The notes under the pieces are model-generated. The model was not told the origin of the DNA and searched no databases. It was given only the letters and a program-made list of their open reading frames with translations. Shown piece by piece: positions 8,853 through 19,629 of a DNA stretch of 64,000 nt. The DNA comes from Wenzhouxiangella sp. XN79A (GTDB taxonomy: Bacteria; Pseudomonadota; Gammaproteobacteria; Xanthomonadales; Wenzhouxiangellaceae). Each line of letters begins with the position of its first letter. The stretch's first letter is position 1. The translations under genes were made by a program, and so were the position numbers. The stretch is taken from assembly GCF_012272825.1 (NCBI RefSeq), contig NZ_JAAWWS010000134.1, forward strand, positions 121,486 to 185,485. Direction: 5' to 3'.

Positions 8853-9874
8853 GCCGCCGCCCGTCCCGGTCGGCCGGGCGATGCGGCCAGGCGCACGCAG
8901 AGCCGCTCCAGCTCGACCCAGAAGTCACCGCTGGCGCGACCCTTGGCGATCCGGTCCAAGCGACTCAGCGTGCCGATCGCGGCATCGAGACGGGCCGGAC
9001 CGACGCGGCGGATGCAGGCCTGGATCGCCGGCTGGCGCGAGGTCCAGACGCGCAACGCGCCGAACACCCGCGCGATCGGCTCGCTGGCGCTGCGGTGAGC
9101 GACTTCGCGGGCGATGTCGAGCTCCCGGCCCAGCGCCCACAGCACCGCCGGCGGCGGCGCGTCGGATTCGCGCAGGCCGCGCACGCAGCGCAGCGCGCCG
9201 CCCGGTTGCCCGGCCAGCACCAGCTCGGCCAGCCGGAAGCCGTCGAAACGGGCGCTGTCGGCAACCGCCTCGCGAACCGCGTCGAGCGCCAGGGTCCGGC
9301 CGGGAAACAGCAGTGCGAGCCGGTCGACTTCCTGGGCGGCGGCCAGCAGGTTGCCTTCCAGGCGCATCGCGAGAAAGCGCGCGATCTCGTCATCGGCGGC
9401 CAGGCCGCGACTGCGGATGCGGTGCGAAATCCACTGCGGCAGCCGGTCGGGCTTGACCGGCCAGCACGGCACGTACACGCCCGCGCCGTCGACGGCCTTG
9501 AACCAGGCCGCCTTCTCCTGGTTCAGCTCCCATGCATCGCAGATGATCAGCAGGACGTCGTCGCGGTCGGCCTCGGCCCAGGCGCGCAGCGTCTTGCCGC
9601 CCTCGGCCCCGGGCTTGCCGGTCGGCAGCCGCAGTTCGACCAGGCGCCGGCTGGCGAACAACGAACCGGTCTCGGTGGCGCGCTCCAGTTCGTTCCAGTC
9701 GAACCGGCCGTCGGCCGACAGCCGGATGCGCTCGGCAATGCCTTCGGCCCGGCCGGCTTGACGGATCCGGTCGCAGGCTTCCTCGACCAGCAGGCGTTCG
9801 GAGCCGGCGACCAGGTAGACCGGAGCCAGCCCGCGCTGGAGCGCGTCCGGCAGGCGCTCGGGAAACAGCTTCAA
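8849..9874 (-). CDS. holA: DNA polymerase III subunit delta
   Basis: HolA, 341 aa, the clamp-loader subunit that opens the beta sliding clamp. Seen: 'LKLFPERLPDALQRGLAPVYLVAGSERLLVEEACDRIRQ' at the N-terminus, then 'LLIICDAWELNQEKAAWFKAVDGAGVYVPCWPVK' and 'FLAMRLEGNLLAAAQEVDRLALLFPG' (the AAA+-like region typical of delta). The start is taken as TTG 9874, which overlaps the lptE stop (TTGA) and gives the normal family length; a longer frame upstream runs through lptE and has no homology. It is translationally coupled to lptE. Confidence 0.93.
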   Translation of the reverse strand: MKLFPERLPDALQRGLAPVYLVAGSERLLVEEACDRIRQAGRAEGIAERIRLSADGRFDWNELERATETGSLFASRRLVELRLPTGKPGAEGGKTLRAWAEADRDDVLLIICDAWELNQEKAAWFKAVDGAGVYVPCWPVKPDRLPQWISHRIRSRGLAADDEIARFLAMRLEGNLLAAAQEVDRLALLFPGRTLALDAVREAVADSARFDGFRLAELVLAGQPGGALRCVRGLRESDAPPPAVLWALGRELDIAREVAHRSASEPIARVFGALRVWTSRQPAIQACIRRVGPARLDAAIGTLSRLDRIAKGRASGDFWVELERLCVRLAASPGRPGRAAA

Positions 9875-10358
9875 GGCGTGCGGACCGCTTCGAGGCGCCG
9901 GATCAGGGCCGAGGCCATCGACCGGCGCAGGTCTTCGCGCAGCAGCTCTTCCTCGCTGGTCGCGCCGAGAATCTCCTGCTCGTCGAACTGGAAATCGCGG
10001 GCCAGGCGCAGGCTCTCGGGCGCGACCAGCGTCTCGCCGCCCGGGCCGTCCAGCGCAAAGCGCAGCTCGAAGACCAGTTCGAACTCGCGGACCCGGGCGT
10101 TGCCCGACACCGTCAGCGTGCGCCGATCGATCCGCTGCCGCAGGATCCGGAGCACGGCCGCGTCCTCGGCGGCGTCGACCAGGGTCACACCGTTGGCCTC
10201 GAGCAGCAGCCGCAGCTCGCGAGCGAACAGGCTGTCGGGATCGGCCACCTGCAGCCGGGTGCGATCCATCTCCGCCGGCAGGCTGGCCGATCCGCGCAGC
10301 TCGAAGCCGCAGCCGGCCAGGGCCAGCGCGCACAGTGCGATCGGGAGGAGCCGCGCCA

Positions 10359-10359
<1 letters not shown>
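9871..10359 (-). CDS. lptE: LPS-assembly lipoprotein LptE
   Basis: A 162-aa outer-membrane lipoprotein that plugs the LptD barrel and helps insert lipopolysaccharide. The signal peptide ends in the lipobox LALAGC (Cys14), followed by 'GFELRGSASLP', the typical LptE opening. Residues 'LQVADPDSLFARELRLLLEANGV' and 'DRRTLTVSGNARVREFELVFELRFAL' fit the family. ATG 10359 shares one base with the leuS stop (TGATG). It sits between leuS and holA as in most gammaproteobacteria. Confidence 0.93.
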
Positions 10360-13121
<2,762 letters not shown>

Positions 13122-13679
13122 TCAGCCGTCGCCGCCGCCTTCGTTCTCGTCGTCGGTCAGTTCGTTCCAGCGCGACTGGACCTCGTCCATCGCGTTGTTG
13201 GTCCGCTCACGCAGGTCCGACCAGGCCTCGCCGCCGTATTCCTGCGCCTCGGCCAGCGCCTGCTGCGCCTGTTCACGCGCCTCCGCGGCTTCGCGGCTGA
13301 GTTCGTTCCAGGCATCGCTGCCGCGCTCCAGGCCGGAATCGATCAGCGCCTGGGTCCGTGCCCGGGCTTCTGCCGCCGCTGCTGCCGCCTCCTGCCAGGC
13401 TTCCCGGGCACCGTCCTGAACGTCACCGGCCATCTCGTTCATCGCGCTGCCGGCCTCGTCGGCCGCGTCGCGCATCCGGTCGCCGGCCTCGTCGGCCGCT
13501 TCCATCGACTCGTCGTAGATCGCCTCGGCGGTATCGCCGGCATCCTCGGCCTCGGGCTCGGCCTGCTCCGGCGTCGGATACGGGATCGTGTCGTCGGTGG
13601 AGCCGTTCGAATCGTCGTCGCGCTGACAACCGGCCAGGACCAGCCCGGCACTGATCAGCAGAATCATCCAGTAGTTCAT
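13122..13679 (-). CDS. Alanine/glutamate-rich helical lipoprotein
   Basis: A 185-aa putative lipoprotein. The signal peptide MNYWMILLISAGLVLAGC ends in lipobox VLAGC. After a short Asp/Ser/Thr-rich and Pro/Glu linker, residues about 55-175 are almost wholly helical, rich in Ala, Glu, Asp and Gln with regular heptad-like spacing (e.g. 'EAWQEAAAAAAEARARTQALI', 'SREAAEAREQAQQALAEAQEYGGEAW'). The tail is acidic (ENEGGGDG). It is perhaps an envelope tether or spacer, but no family was recognised. ATG 13679 is preferred over an in-frame TTG two codons upstream because GGGAG is well spaced before it. Confidence 0.75.
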   Translation of the reverse strand: MNYWMILLISAGLVLAGCQRDDDSNGSTDDTIPYPTPEQAEPEAEDAGDTAEAIYDESMEAADEAGDRMRDAADEAGSAMNEMAGDVQDGAREAWQEAAAAAAEARARTQALIDSGLERGSDAWNELSREAAEAREQAQQALAEAQEYGGEAWSDLRERTNNAMDEVQSRWNELTDDENEGGGDG

Positions 13680-13723
13680 CGTCAACTCCCTGTGCTGCGG
13701 TGTGGACCGACTACCTTACCGAA

Positions 13724-14779
13724 TCAGCCGGGACCATTCGTTACGTTTGCGTTCAGCGCCTCGATCAGGCGATCGACCTCCTCGTCGGTGGTCGCGAACG
13801 AACAGACCAGCCGCGCCAGGTCGTCGTGACCGGGCCAGATATGGAATTCGAAGCCCTGCCCATGCAGCCCGGCCAGCGCCTCGGGGGTCAGCTGCATGAA
13901 CACCTCGTTGGCTTCGACCGGCCAGGCCAGCCGAGCCGCCGGGTGCGCCTCGATCGCTGCAGCCAGGCGCGCGGCCTGCCGATTGGCCGAGCGTGCCAGG
14001 TCCAGCCAGAGCTCGTCGTCGAGCATGGCCAGCAGCTGGGCCGACACGTAGCGCATCTTCGACAACAGGTGGCCGCCGCGCTTGCGCATCCGGGCCATGG
14101 CCTCGAGCACGGCCGGATCCGGGTCGTCGCCGAACACCACGATCGCCTCGGCGGTCAGCGCGCCGTTCTTGGTCGCGCCGAACGACAGCACGTCGACCCC
14201 GGAGCGCCAGGTCGCTTCGGCCGGCGAGACCGCCAGGTGGGCCACCGCGTTGGCGAAACGCGCGCCGTCCATGTGCAGCGGCAGGTCGCGCGCATGGACG
14301 ACTTCGGCCAGTGCGGCGATCTCGTCGGGCCGATAGGCCGTGCCGCATTCGGTGGCCTGGGTGATCGACACCACCGCCGGCCGCACGTTGTGCACACCGT
14401 GCACGCCGGCGCCGTCGATCGCTGCGGCCAGCGGCCCGGGCGAGAGCTTGCCGTTCTCGCCGTCGAGCGGCAGCAGCTTGGCCCCGTGGGTGTAGAACTC
14501 CGGCGCACCGCCCTCGTCGTTGTGGATATGCGCCGAGCGGTGACACATCACCGCGCCCCAGGGCGGGCTGAACGCGGCCAGCGTGACCGAGTTGGCGGCG
14601 GTGCCGGTGGCCAGCGGAAACACTCGACAGCGGGTCTCGAAGCAGGCCGAGAAGGCCTCGTCGAGGCGCCGGCTCCAGCGATCTTCGGCATAGGCCGCGG
14701 CATGGCCTGCATTGGCCTCGACGACGGCCTGGAGGATGCGCGGGTGGGCCGGGGCTTCGTTGTCACTCTTGAACTTCAT
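13724..14779 (-). CDS. ltaE: Low-specificity threonine aldolase
   Basis: A 351-aa PLP enzyme that splits L-threonine or L-allo-threonine to glycine and acetaldehyde. Family features: start 'MKFKSDNEAPAHPRILQAVVEANAG', 'FPLATGTAANSVTLAAFSPPWGAVMCHRSAHIHNDEGGAPEF', 'PLHMDGARFANAVAHL' (Asp of the PLP site) and 'LSFGATKNGALTAEAIVVF', whose lysine forms the PLP Schiff base. The start fits the family N-terminus; upstream in-frame codons are rejected. It is divergent from the MFS-TonB receptor pair with about 105 bp between. Confidence 0.9.
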   Translation of the reverse strand: MKFKSDNEAPAHPRILQAVVEANAGHAAAYAEDRWSRRLDEAFSACFETRCRVFPLATGTAANSVTLAAFSPPWGAVMCHRSAHIHNDEGGAPEFYTHGAKLLPLDGENGKLSPGPLAAAIDGAGVHGVHNVRPAVVSITQATECGTAYRPDEIAALAEVVHARDLPLHMDGARFANAVAHLAVSPAEATWRSGVDVLSFGATKNGALTAEAIVVFGDDPDPAVLEAMARMRKRGGHLLSKMRYVSAQLLAMLDDELWLDLARSANRQAARLAAAIEAHPAARLAWPVEANEVFMQLTPEALAGLHGQGFEFHIWPGHDDLARLVCSFATTDEEVDRLIEALNANVTNGPG

Positions 14780-14885
14780 GGGCGGGTTCGCAGCGGTGGT
14801 GGAGGTCGGCAGGCCGGACAGGATATTCGATCGACGGGACGGCGGCAGCCCCGGCTGCACGCGGTGCCCCCGTCCATCCTCCATA

Positions 14886-16244
14886 ATGATGGGTCACTCC
14901 GCGCCGCCCCCGAGTTCCGACCACGTGTCCTCGAAGTCCTCCCTGCCGTTCGTCGCGCGGACCCTGATGCCGCGGGAAGTCCAGGTCAACGCGCTGATGG
15001 CGGTGACGCTGGGCGCGCTGGAAGGCGGCCTGCTGGGCGTGATCGTCAAGACCGGCTTCGACGGCGTGGCCGGCACGGCAACGGTGAACTTCGCGGTTGC
15101 CCTGGTCACCGGCGCACCGGCGCTGGCCAACGTGGCCAGTCTCGGCTTTGCCAATCTCGCCCACGGCCGCAGCAAGACCGCATGGGTCTCGACCCTGATG
15201 GCGCTCACCGCGCTCGGCGCACTGATGATCGCGCTGGCCCCGGTCTCGGCCTTCGGTCTGATCTGGCTGACGGCCTGGATGATCGTCGCCCGGCTGGCCT
15301 ACTGCGGCGTGATCACGCTGCGCGCGGCGATCTGGCGGGCCAATTTCCCGCGCCACGTCCGGGCCACGATCACCGGGCGCATCGCCGTGACCTACTCGAT
15401 CCTGATGGCCATCACCGCCGCGCTGATCGGCCTGGCCATGGAATGGCGGGCCGATGCATGGCGGGGGCTGGTGCCGCTGGCCGCGCTGCTCGGCCTGGTC
15501 GCGGCCTGGCGCTACCGGCGGTTCACCGTCCGCGGCCAGGGCCGCCTGCTGCGCGAGGAAGCCGCGGCGCGGGGCGACCGGGCCGGCGGCGTGCGCTTCG
15601 CCGACGCCGTCGAGGTGCTCCGGAACGACACCTGGTATCGCCGCTACATGCTGACGATGTTCCTGTTCGGCTCCGGCAACCTGATGGTGATCGCGCTGCT
15701 GGTGGTGATCCTGACCGAGCAGCTCGGCGCGGCGCGCTTCGTCCAGGTGCTGATCACCACCACCGTCCCGCTGCTGGCCGTGGCCGTGCTGACGCCGTTC
15801 TGGGCCCGTCGCCTCGACAAGGTCCACATCCTCGACTACCGGGCGAAGCATTCCTGGACGTTCGTGCTGGCGCTCGGCCTGTTCGTGCCGGGTGCGATCT
15901 TCGGCCACATCGAGTTGTTCTGGGCCGGCGCCGTCGCGCTGGGCGCCGCCTTCGCCGGCGGCAAGCTGGGCTGGAACCTCGGTCACAACGACTTCGCCAG
16001 CGACGGCCGCTCGACGCTGTACATGGGCATCCACGTCAGTCTGACCGGCGTGCGCGGCCTGATCGCCCCGGTCGTCGGCGTGGCGCTGTACCAGGCGCTG
16101 GAGCGCCGCGAGCCCGGCCTGGGCCGCTACGTGCTGGTGTTCCCGGCGCTGCTGACGCTGGCCGGTGCCGTGACCTTCGGCGTGCTGGCCGGCAAGCGTC
16201 GGCGCGAACGACTCTCCCATTCGAACCGCGAACCCTCCTCATGA
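14886..16244 (+). CDS. MFS-type membrane transporter
   Basis: About 452 aa with some 11-12 hydrophobic segments, e.g. 'LMAVTLGALEGGLLGVIVKTGF', 'VSTLMALTALGALMIALAPVSAFGLIWLTAWMIVA', 'YMLTMFLFGSGNLMVIALLVVIL' and 'VLITTTVPLLAVAVLTPFWARRLDKVH'. The layout matches a major-facilitator carrier; the substrate is unknown. Starts at 14886 or 14889 are used; 14967 (MPREVQVNALM) is an equally possible start just before the first helix. The stop overlaps the TonB receptor start (ATGA), so the two are translationally coupled. By analogy such pairs import one ligand across both membranes, but no ligand can be named. Confidence 0.8.
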   Translation: MMGHSAPPPSSDHVSSKSSLPFVARTLMPREVQVNALMAVTLGALEGGLLGVIVKTGFDGVAGTATVNFAVALVTGAPALANVASLGFANLAHGRSKTAWVSTLMALTALGALMIALAPVSAFGLIWLTAWMIVARLAYCGVITLRAAIWRANFPRHVRATITGRIAVTYSILMAITAALIGLAMEWRADAWRGLVPLAALLGLVAAWRYRRFTVRGQGRLLREEAAARGDRAGGVRFADAVEVLRNDTWYRRYMLTMFLFGSGNLMVIALLVVILTEQLGAARFVQVLITTTVPLLAVAVLTPFWARRLDKVHILDYRAKHSWTFVLALGLFVPGAIFGHIELFWAGAVALGAAFAGGKLGWNLGHNDFASDGRSTLYMGIHVSLTGVRGLIAPVVGVALYQALERREPGLGRYVLVFPALLTLAGAVTFGVLAGKRRRERLSHSNREPSS

Positions 16245-18283
16245 ACCTGACACTCGCCTGGCTGCCGCTGGTCGCTGCCGCGGCCGCCACCACCGCCGAA
16301 GATCTCGATCCGATGACCGTCACCGGGCGCGACCTCGACCCCGAGGCCCCACGTGCAGTGGCCGAACTGGACCGGGCCGACATCGAAGCGATCGCGCCGA
16401 CCCATCCCGCCGAGCTGTTCGCTCGGATCCCCGGTGCCTGGGTCACCCGAGGCAGCGGCCAGGAGCACCTGACCGCGATCCGCTCGCCGCTGCTGACCGG
16501 CGCCGGCGGCTGCGGCGCACTGCTCTACCTGGAGTTCGGCGTGCCGATCCGGCCGCCCGGCTTCTGCAACGTCAACAACCTGTTCGAGGTCGACCTGGTC
16601 CACGCCGCGGGCCTGCGCGTGCTGCGCGGCCCGGGCGGCCTCGGGCACGCCTCGGGCGGACTCCACGGCGTCATCGACGTGCGACCGCGCGATCCATGGG
16701 CCGACCCGGTCAACGGCGTGGCCTTCGAGTACGGCAGCGACGAGTTCCGCGAAGTCCGTCTGCGCCTGACCGGCCGCGGCGAACGGGGCGCGCTGGGCAT
16801 CGACGCCCGCTACACCGACGCCGGCAGCTTCCGCGACGACGAAGGCTACGAGCACGGGTTCCTGACCGCCCACCATCGCTTCCGGCTCGGCGAGGCCGAG
16901 GGCTCGACGCTGTTGAGCTTCGCTCAGCTCGACCAGGACACCGCCGGCTTCATCACCGGCTTCCAGGCCTACCGCGACCCCGACCGACGGACCGACAACG
17001 ACAACCCGGAAGCCTTCCGGTCGGCCAGCGCGGCCCGCTTGATCAGCCGCTTGAGCTGGCTGGACGACGACGGCGGCGAGCGTCGGCTGACCGGCTTCGT
17101 GCGGCGCTCGCGGATGAACTTCCTGCAGCACTTCCTGCCCGGCAAACCGCTGGAAAAGAACGGCCAGGTCTCGGCCGGGCTGCAGTTCGACCGGGTCAGA
17201 CCGCTGGAGAGCTGGACGCTGGAGTGGGGCCTGGACGCGGAAGTCTTCGACGGCTTCCTGTTCGAAGTCCAGGACCGGCCGGCCGAGGGCTCGCCGTTCC
17301 TGGTCGAGACCCGCCCGGTCGGCGTCCACTACGACTACACGGTCGTCGGCCAGCGCGCCGGCGGCTACCTCGCCGCGGCCGTCGATTTCGGCTCGCGCTG
17401 GCGACTTCGGGCCGGCCTGCACGGCGACTGGATCCGCTACGACTACGACACCGACCTGGCGCCCGGCAACCTCGACGACCAGGGCAACGAATGCGGCTTC
17501 GGCGGCTGCCTGTTCACCCGCCCGGCCGATCGCACCGACCGCTTCACCGAGCTGGCGCCGGAACTGACCCTGACCCGGCGTCTCGATCGCGCCCGAACCT
17601 GGCTGCGCATCGCGCGCGGGTATCGCGCCCCGCAGGCCACCGAGCTGTATCGGCTGCAGCGCGGCCAGACCGTGGCCGACCTGGCGTCGGAAACCCTCGA
17701 CGCGGTAGAACTGGGCGCGGCCGGACGCGGCTGGGCCGACTGGCAGCTGGTCGGCTTCGCCCAGCGCAAGCGCAACTTCATCTTCCGCGACGGCAACGGC
17801 TTCAACGTGTCCGAAGGACGGACCCGGGCGCTGGGCGTGGAGTTCGATCTCGAAAAGGCGCTGGGCGGCGACCTGGTGGCCGGCCTGCGCGGCAGCTGGG
17901 CGCGGCATCGCTGGGATTTCGACCGCGCGCTCGGTGGCGAGGTGATCGAGTCGGGCAACTCCATTGCCTCGGCCCCCGAACGACTGGCCAGCGCCGACCT
18001 GACCTGGCGACCCGACCCCGGATGGGTGCTGCAGCTGGCCGCCGAGTCGACCGGCCGCTACGATCTCGATGAAGCCAACCTCCGCCGCTACGACGGGCAC
18101 CTGCTGGTGCACGGCTTTGCCGGCTATCGCTCACCGACCGGCTGGTTCGTGGATCTCAAACTGCGCAACCTGGGCGACGAGCGCTATGCCGAGCGGGCCG
18201 ACTTCGCCTTCGGTTCCTACCGCTACTTCCCCGGTCCGGGCCGGAGCCTGTTCGTGCAGGTCGGCTGGCGCGACCGGCCCTGA
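16241..18283 (+). CDS. TonB-dependent outer-membrane receptor
   Basis: A 680-aa TonB-dependent receptor. A short signal peptide is followed by a TonB-box-like 'DLDPMTVTGRDL', then a plug domain ('PAELFARIPGAWVTRGSGQEHLTAIRSP' to 'LRVLRGPGGLGHASGGLHGVIDVRPRD'). The rest is barrel strands ending 'YRYFPGPGRSLFVQVGW'. The plug carries Cys residues in 'TGAGGCGALLYLEFGVPIRPPGFCNVNN', perhaps a disulfide. ATG 16241 overlaps the transporter stop by 4 nt; the frame is open far upstream but that part lies over other genes. It is coupled to the MFS carrier. Substrate unknown. Confidence 0.9.
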   Translation: MNLTLAWLPLVAAAAATTAEDLDPMTVTGRDLDPEAPRAVAELDRADIEAIAPTHPAELFARIPGAWVTRGSGQEHLTAIRSPLLTGAGGCGALLYLEFGVPIRPPGFCNVNNLFEVDLVHAAGLRVLRGPGGLGHASGGLHGVIDVRPRDPWADPVNGVAFEYGSDEFREVRLRLTGRGERGALGIDARYTDAGSFRDDEGYEHGFLTAHHRFRLGEAEGSTLLSFAQLDQDTAGFITGFQAYRDPDRRTDNDNPEAFRSASAARLISRLSWLDDDGGERRLTGFVRRSRMNFLQHFLPGKPLEKNGQVSAGLQFDRVRPLESWTLEWGLDAEVFDGFLFEVQDRPAEGSPFLVETRPVGVHYDYTVVGQRAGGYLAAAVDFGSRWRLRAGLHGDWIRYDYDTDLAPGNLDDQGNECGFGGCLFTRPADRTDRFTELAPELTLTRRLDRARTWLRIARGYRAPQATELYRLQRGQTVADLASETLDAVELGAAGRGWADWQLVGFAQRKRNFIFRDGNGFNVSEGRTRALGVEFDLEKALGGDLVAGLRGSWARHRWDFDRALGGEVIESGNSIASAPERLASADLTWRPDPGWVLQLAAESTGRYDLDEANLRRYDGHLLVHGFAGYRSPTGWFVDLKLRNLGDERYAERADFAFGSYRYFPGPGRSLFVQVGWRDRP

Positions 18284-18307
18284 AGGCCACGCCCCGGACG
18301 TCTCGGT

Positions 18308-18955
18308 TCAGCCGCCGGCTTCGTCGCCCCAGAGCGCCTCGAGCCGCTCGTCGCGTCCGCAGCGCCAGCGATAGTACTTGTAGCGAACCGAGTTCTTGCG
18401 GTAGTAATCCTGGTGGTAGTCCTCGGCCGGCCAGAACGTTCCGGCCGTCTCGATCGGCACGACGATCGGCTGCTCGAAGCGGCCGGAATCGACCAGCTCG
18501 CGTCTGGAGATCTCGGCCGCGACGCGCTGGCCGGCGTCGTGGGCGAAGATCACCGGCCGGTAGCTTTCGCCGGCGTCGCAGAACTGGCGATTGTCGGTCA
18601 GCGGATCGATGTTGCGCCAGAACACGTACAACAACTCCTCGTAGCTGACCCGCTCGTCGTCGTAGCGCACCTGCACCACTTCGACGTGCCCGGTGCCGCC
18701 GCGCACGACCTGCTCGTAGCTCGGATGGTCGACGGTGCCGCCCATGTAGCCCGAGGTGGTCGAGATCACGCCGTCGATGTCGTCGTAGGGCGGCTCCATG
18801 CACCAGAAACAACCGCCGCCGAAGGTCGCAACGCGCTCCTCGGCCCGCGCCGTGGCCGCCACGAGGACGGCGGCCACGGCGACCAGCAGCAGCGCCGAAG
18901 CGTTCACTCGCGGCGCGGTCGGTCGCGCCGGCACCCTGGTCGTCGAAGGCGTCAT
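18308..18955 (-). CDS. msrA: Peptide-methionine (S)-S-oxide reductase, exported
   Basis: MsrA, 215 aa, reducing methionine S-sulfoxide in oxidised proteins. The catalytic motif 'ATFGGGCFWCMEPPYDDIDGVISTTSGYMGG' has the active Cys in GCFWC; 'YRPVIFAHDAGQ' and 'TFWPAEDYHQDYYRKN' complete the family pattern. An N-terminal hydrophobic segment 'ALLLVAVAAVLVAATARA' precedes the domain, so the enzyme is likely periplasmic. The start is at the ATGA overlap with the msrB stop. The pair forms a repair operon covering both sulfoxide diastereomers. Confidence 0.95.
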   Translation of the reverse strand: MTPSTTRVPARPTAPRVNASALLLVAVAAVLVAATARAEERVATFGGGCFWCMEPPYDDIDGVISTTSGYMGGTVDHPSYEQVVRGGTGHVEVVQVRYDDERVSYEELLYVFWRNIDPLTDNRQFCDAGESYRPVIFAHDAGQRVAAEISRRELVDSGRFEQPIVVPIETAGTFWPAEDYHQDYYRKNSVRYKYYRWRCGRDERLEALWGDEAGG

Positions 18956-19485
18956 CCGCGCAACTCCGGCAGGTCCCTGCCTTCGGGCACGAACTCCAGC
19001 GCCAGGCCGTTGTTGCACCAGCGCTGCCCGGTCGGCGGCGGGCCGTCGTCGAACACGTGGCCCTGGTGGCCGCCGCAGCGGCTGCAGTGGTACTCGGTGC
19101 GCGGCCAGATCAGCTTGTAGTCGCGCTTGGTGCCGATCGCTTCGGCGTCGATGGGCTGGAAGAAACTCGGCCAGCCCGTGCCCGAATCGTACTTGTGCCG
19201 GCTGGAAAACAGGGGCTGGTAGCAGGCCGCGCAGACGTAGGTTCCGTCGCGTTTCTCGTCGTTCAGCGGGCTGGTGCCGGCACGCTCGGTCTGCTCCCGG
19301 AACAGGATGTCGTAGCGATCCGGCGGCAGGATGCGCCGCCAGTCTTCGAGCGTGTAGCCCACCGTCGGTGCTTCGGGGGCATCGGCCGGCAGGCTCGCGC
19401 CATCGTCCTGCGCGATCAGGCGGGCGGCGAGTCCCGCGCCGAGGGTGCCGGCCAGGGCGCCGGTGATCAGATGTCGTCGTTTCAT
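18952..19485 (-). CDS. msrB: Peptide-methionine (R)-S-oxide reductase, exported
   Basis: MsrB, 177 aa, reducing methionine R-sulfoxide. Two CxxC zinc pairs (CAAC and CSRC), 'SGTGWPSFFQPI', 'HCSRCGGHQGHVFDDGPPPTGQRWCNN' with the catalytic Cys in RWCNN. The leader MKRRHLITGALAGTLGAGLAA resembles a twin-arginine signal (RR then a hydrophobic stretch), so export is likely. ATG 19485 starts this leader; the frame extends further upstream without homology. It is first gene of msrB-msrA and divergent from the ZnuD-like receptor. Confidence 0.94.
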   Translation of the reverse strand: MKRRHLITGALAGTLGAGLAARLIAQDDGASLPADAPEAPTVGYTLEDWRRILPPDRYDILFREQTERAGTSPLNDEKRDGTYVCAACYQPLFSSRHKYDSGTGWPSFFQPIDAEAIGTKRDYKLIWPRTEYHCSRCGGHQGHVFDDGPPPTGQRWCNNGLALEFVPEGRDLPELRG

Positions 19486-19581
19486 GACCGATGGGACCGG
19501 TGAAAGACCCGATAGATTGCAGCCCGGCCGTCCAGCCCGCGTGAGCGTCGAGACGCCGATCCGCTTGCCGTTCATGAAAAA

Positions 19582-19595
19582 AATGTTATAACATT
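19582..19595 (+). promoter_or_regulatory. Palindromic operator upstream of znuD-like gene (Zur-like)
   Basis: AATGTTATAACATT is a perfect 14-bp palindrome in an AT-rich patch, 34 bp before the receptor start. It recalls the ATGTTATA...TATAACAT half-sites of gammaproteobacterial Zur boxes, but the usual central bases are missing, and it also contains a -10-like TATAAC. Zinc regulation is therefore inference, supported by the ZnuD-like product. Confidence 0.5.
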
Positions 19596-19629
19596 CCATC
19601 TTTAACCCAACCACCGGAATCATCGCCTC

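Noticed and set aside
13700..16240. A plus-strand frame continuous with the TonB receptor and starting at 13700
   Set aside because: The upstream part overlays threonine aldolase and the transporter and has no homology; the receptor starts at 16241 with a signal peptide.
19582..19595. Certain assignment of the palindrome as a Zur box
   Set aside because: Half-sites resemble Zur boxes but the centre is shorter than the known consensus; kept only as Zur-like.
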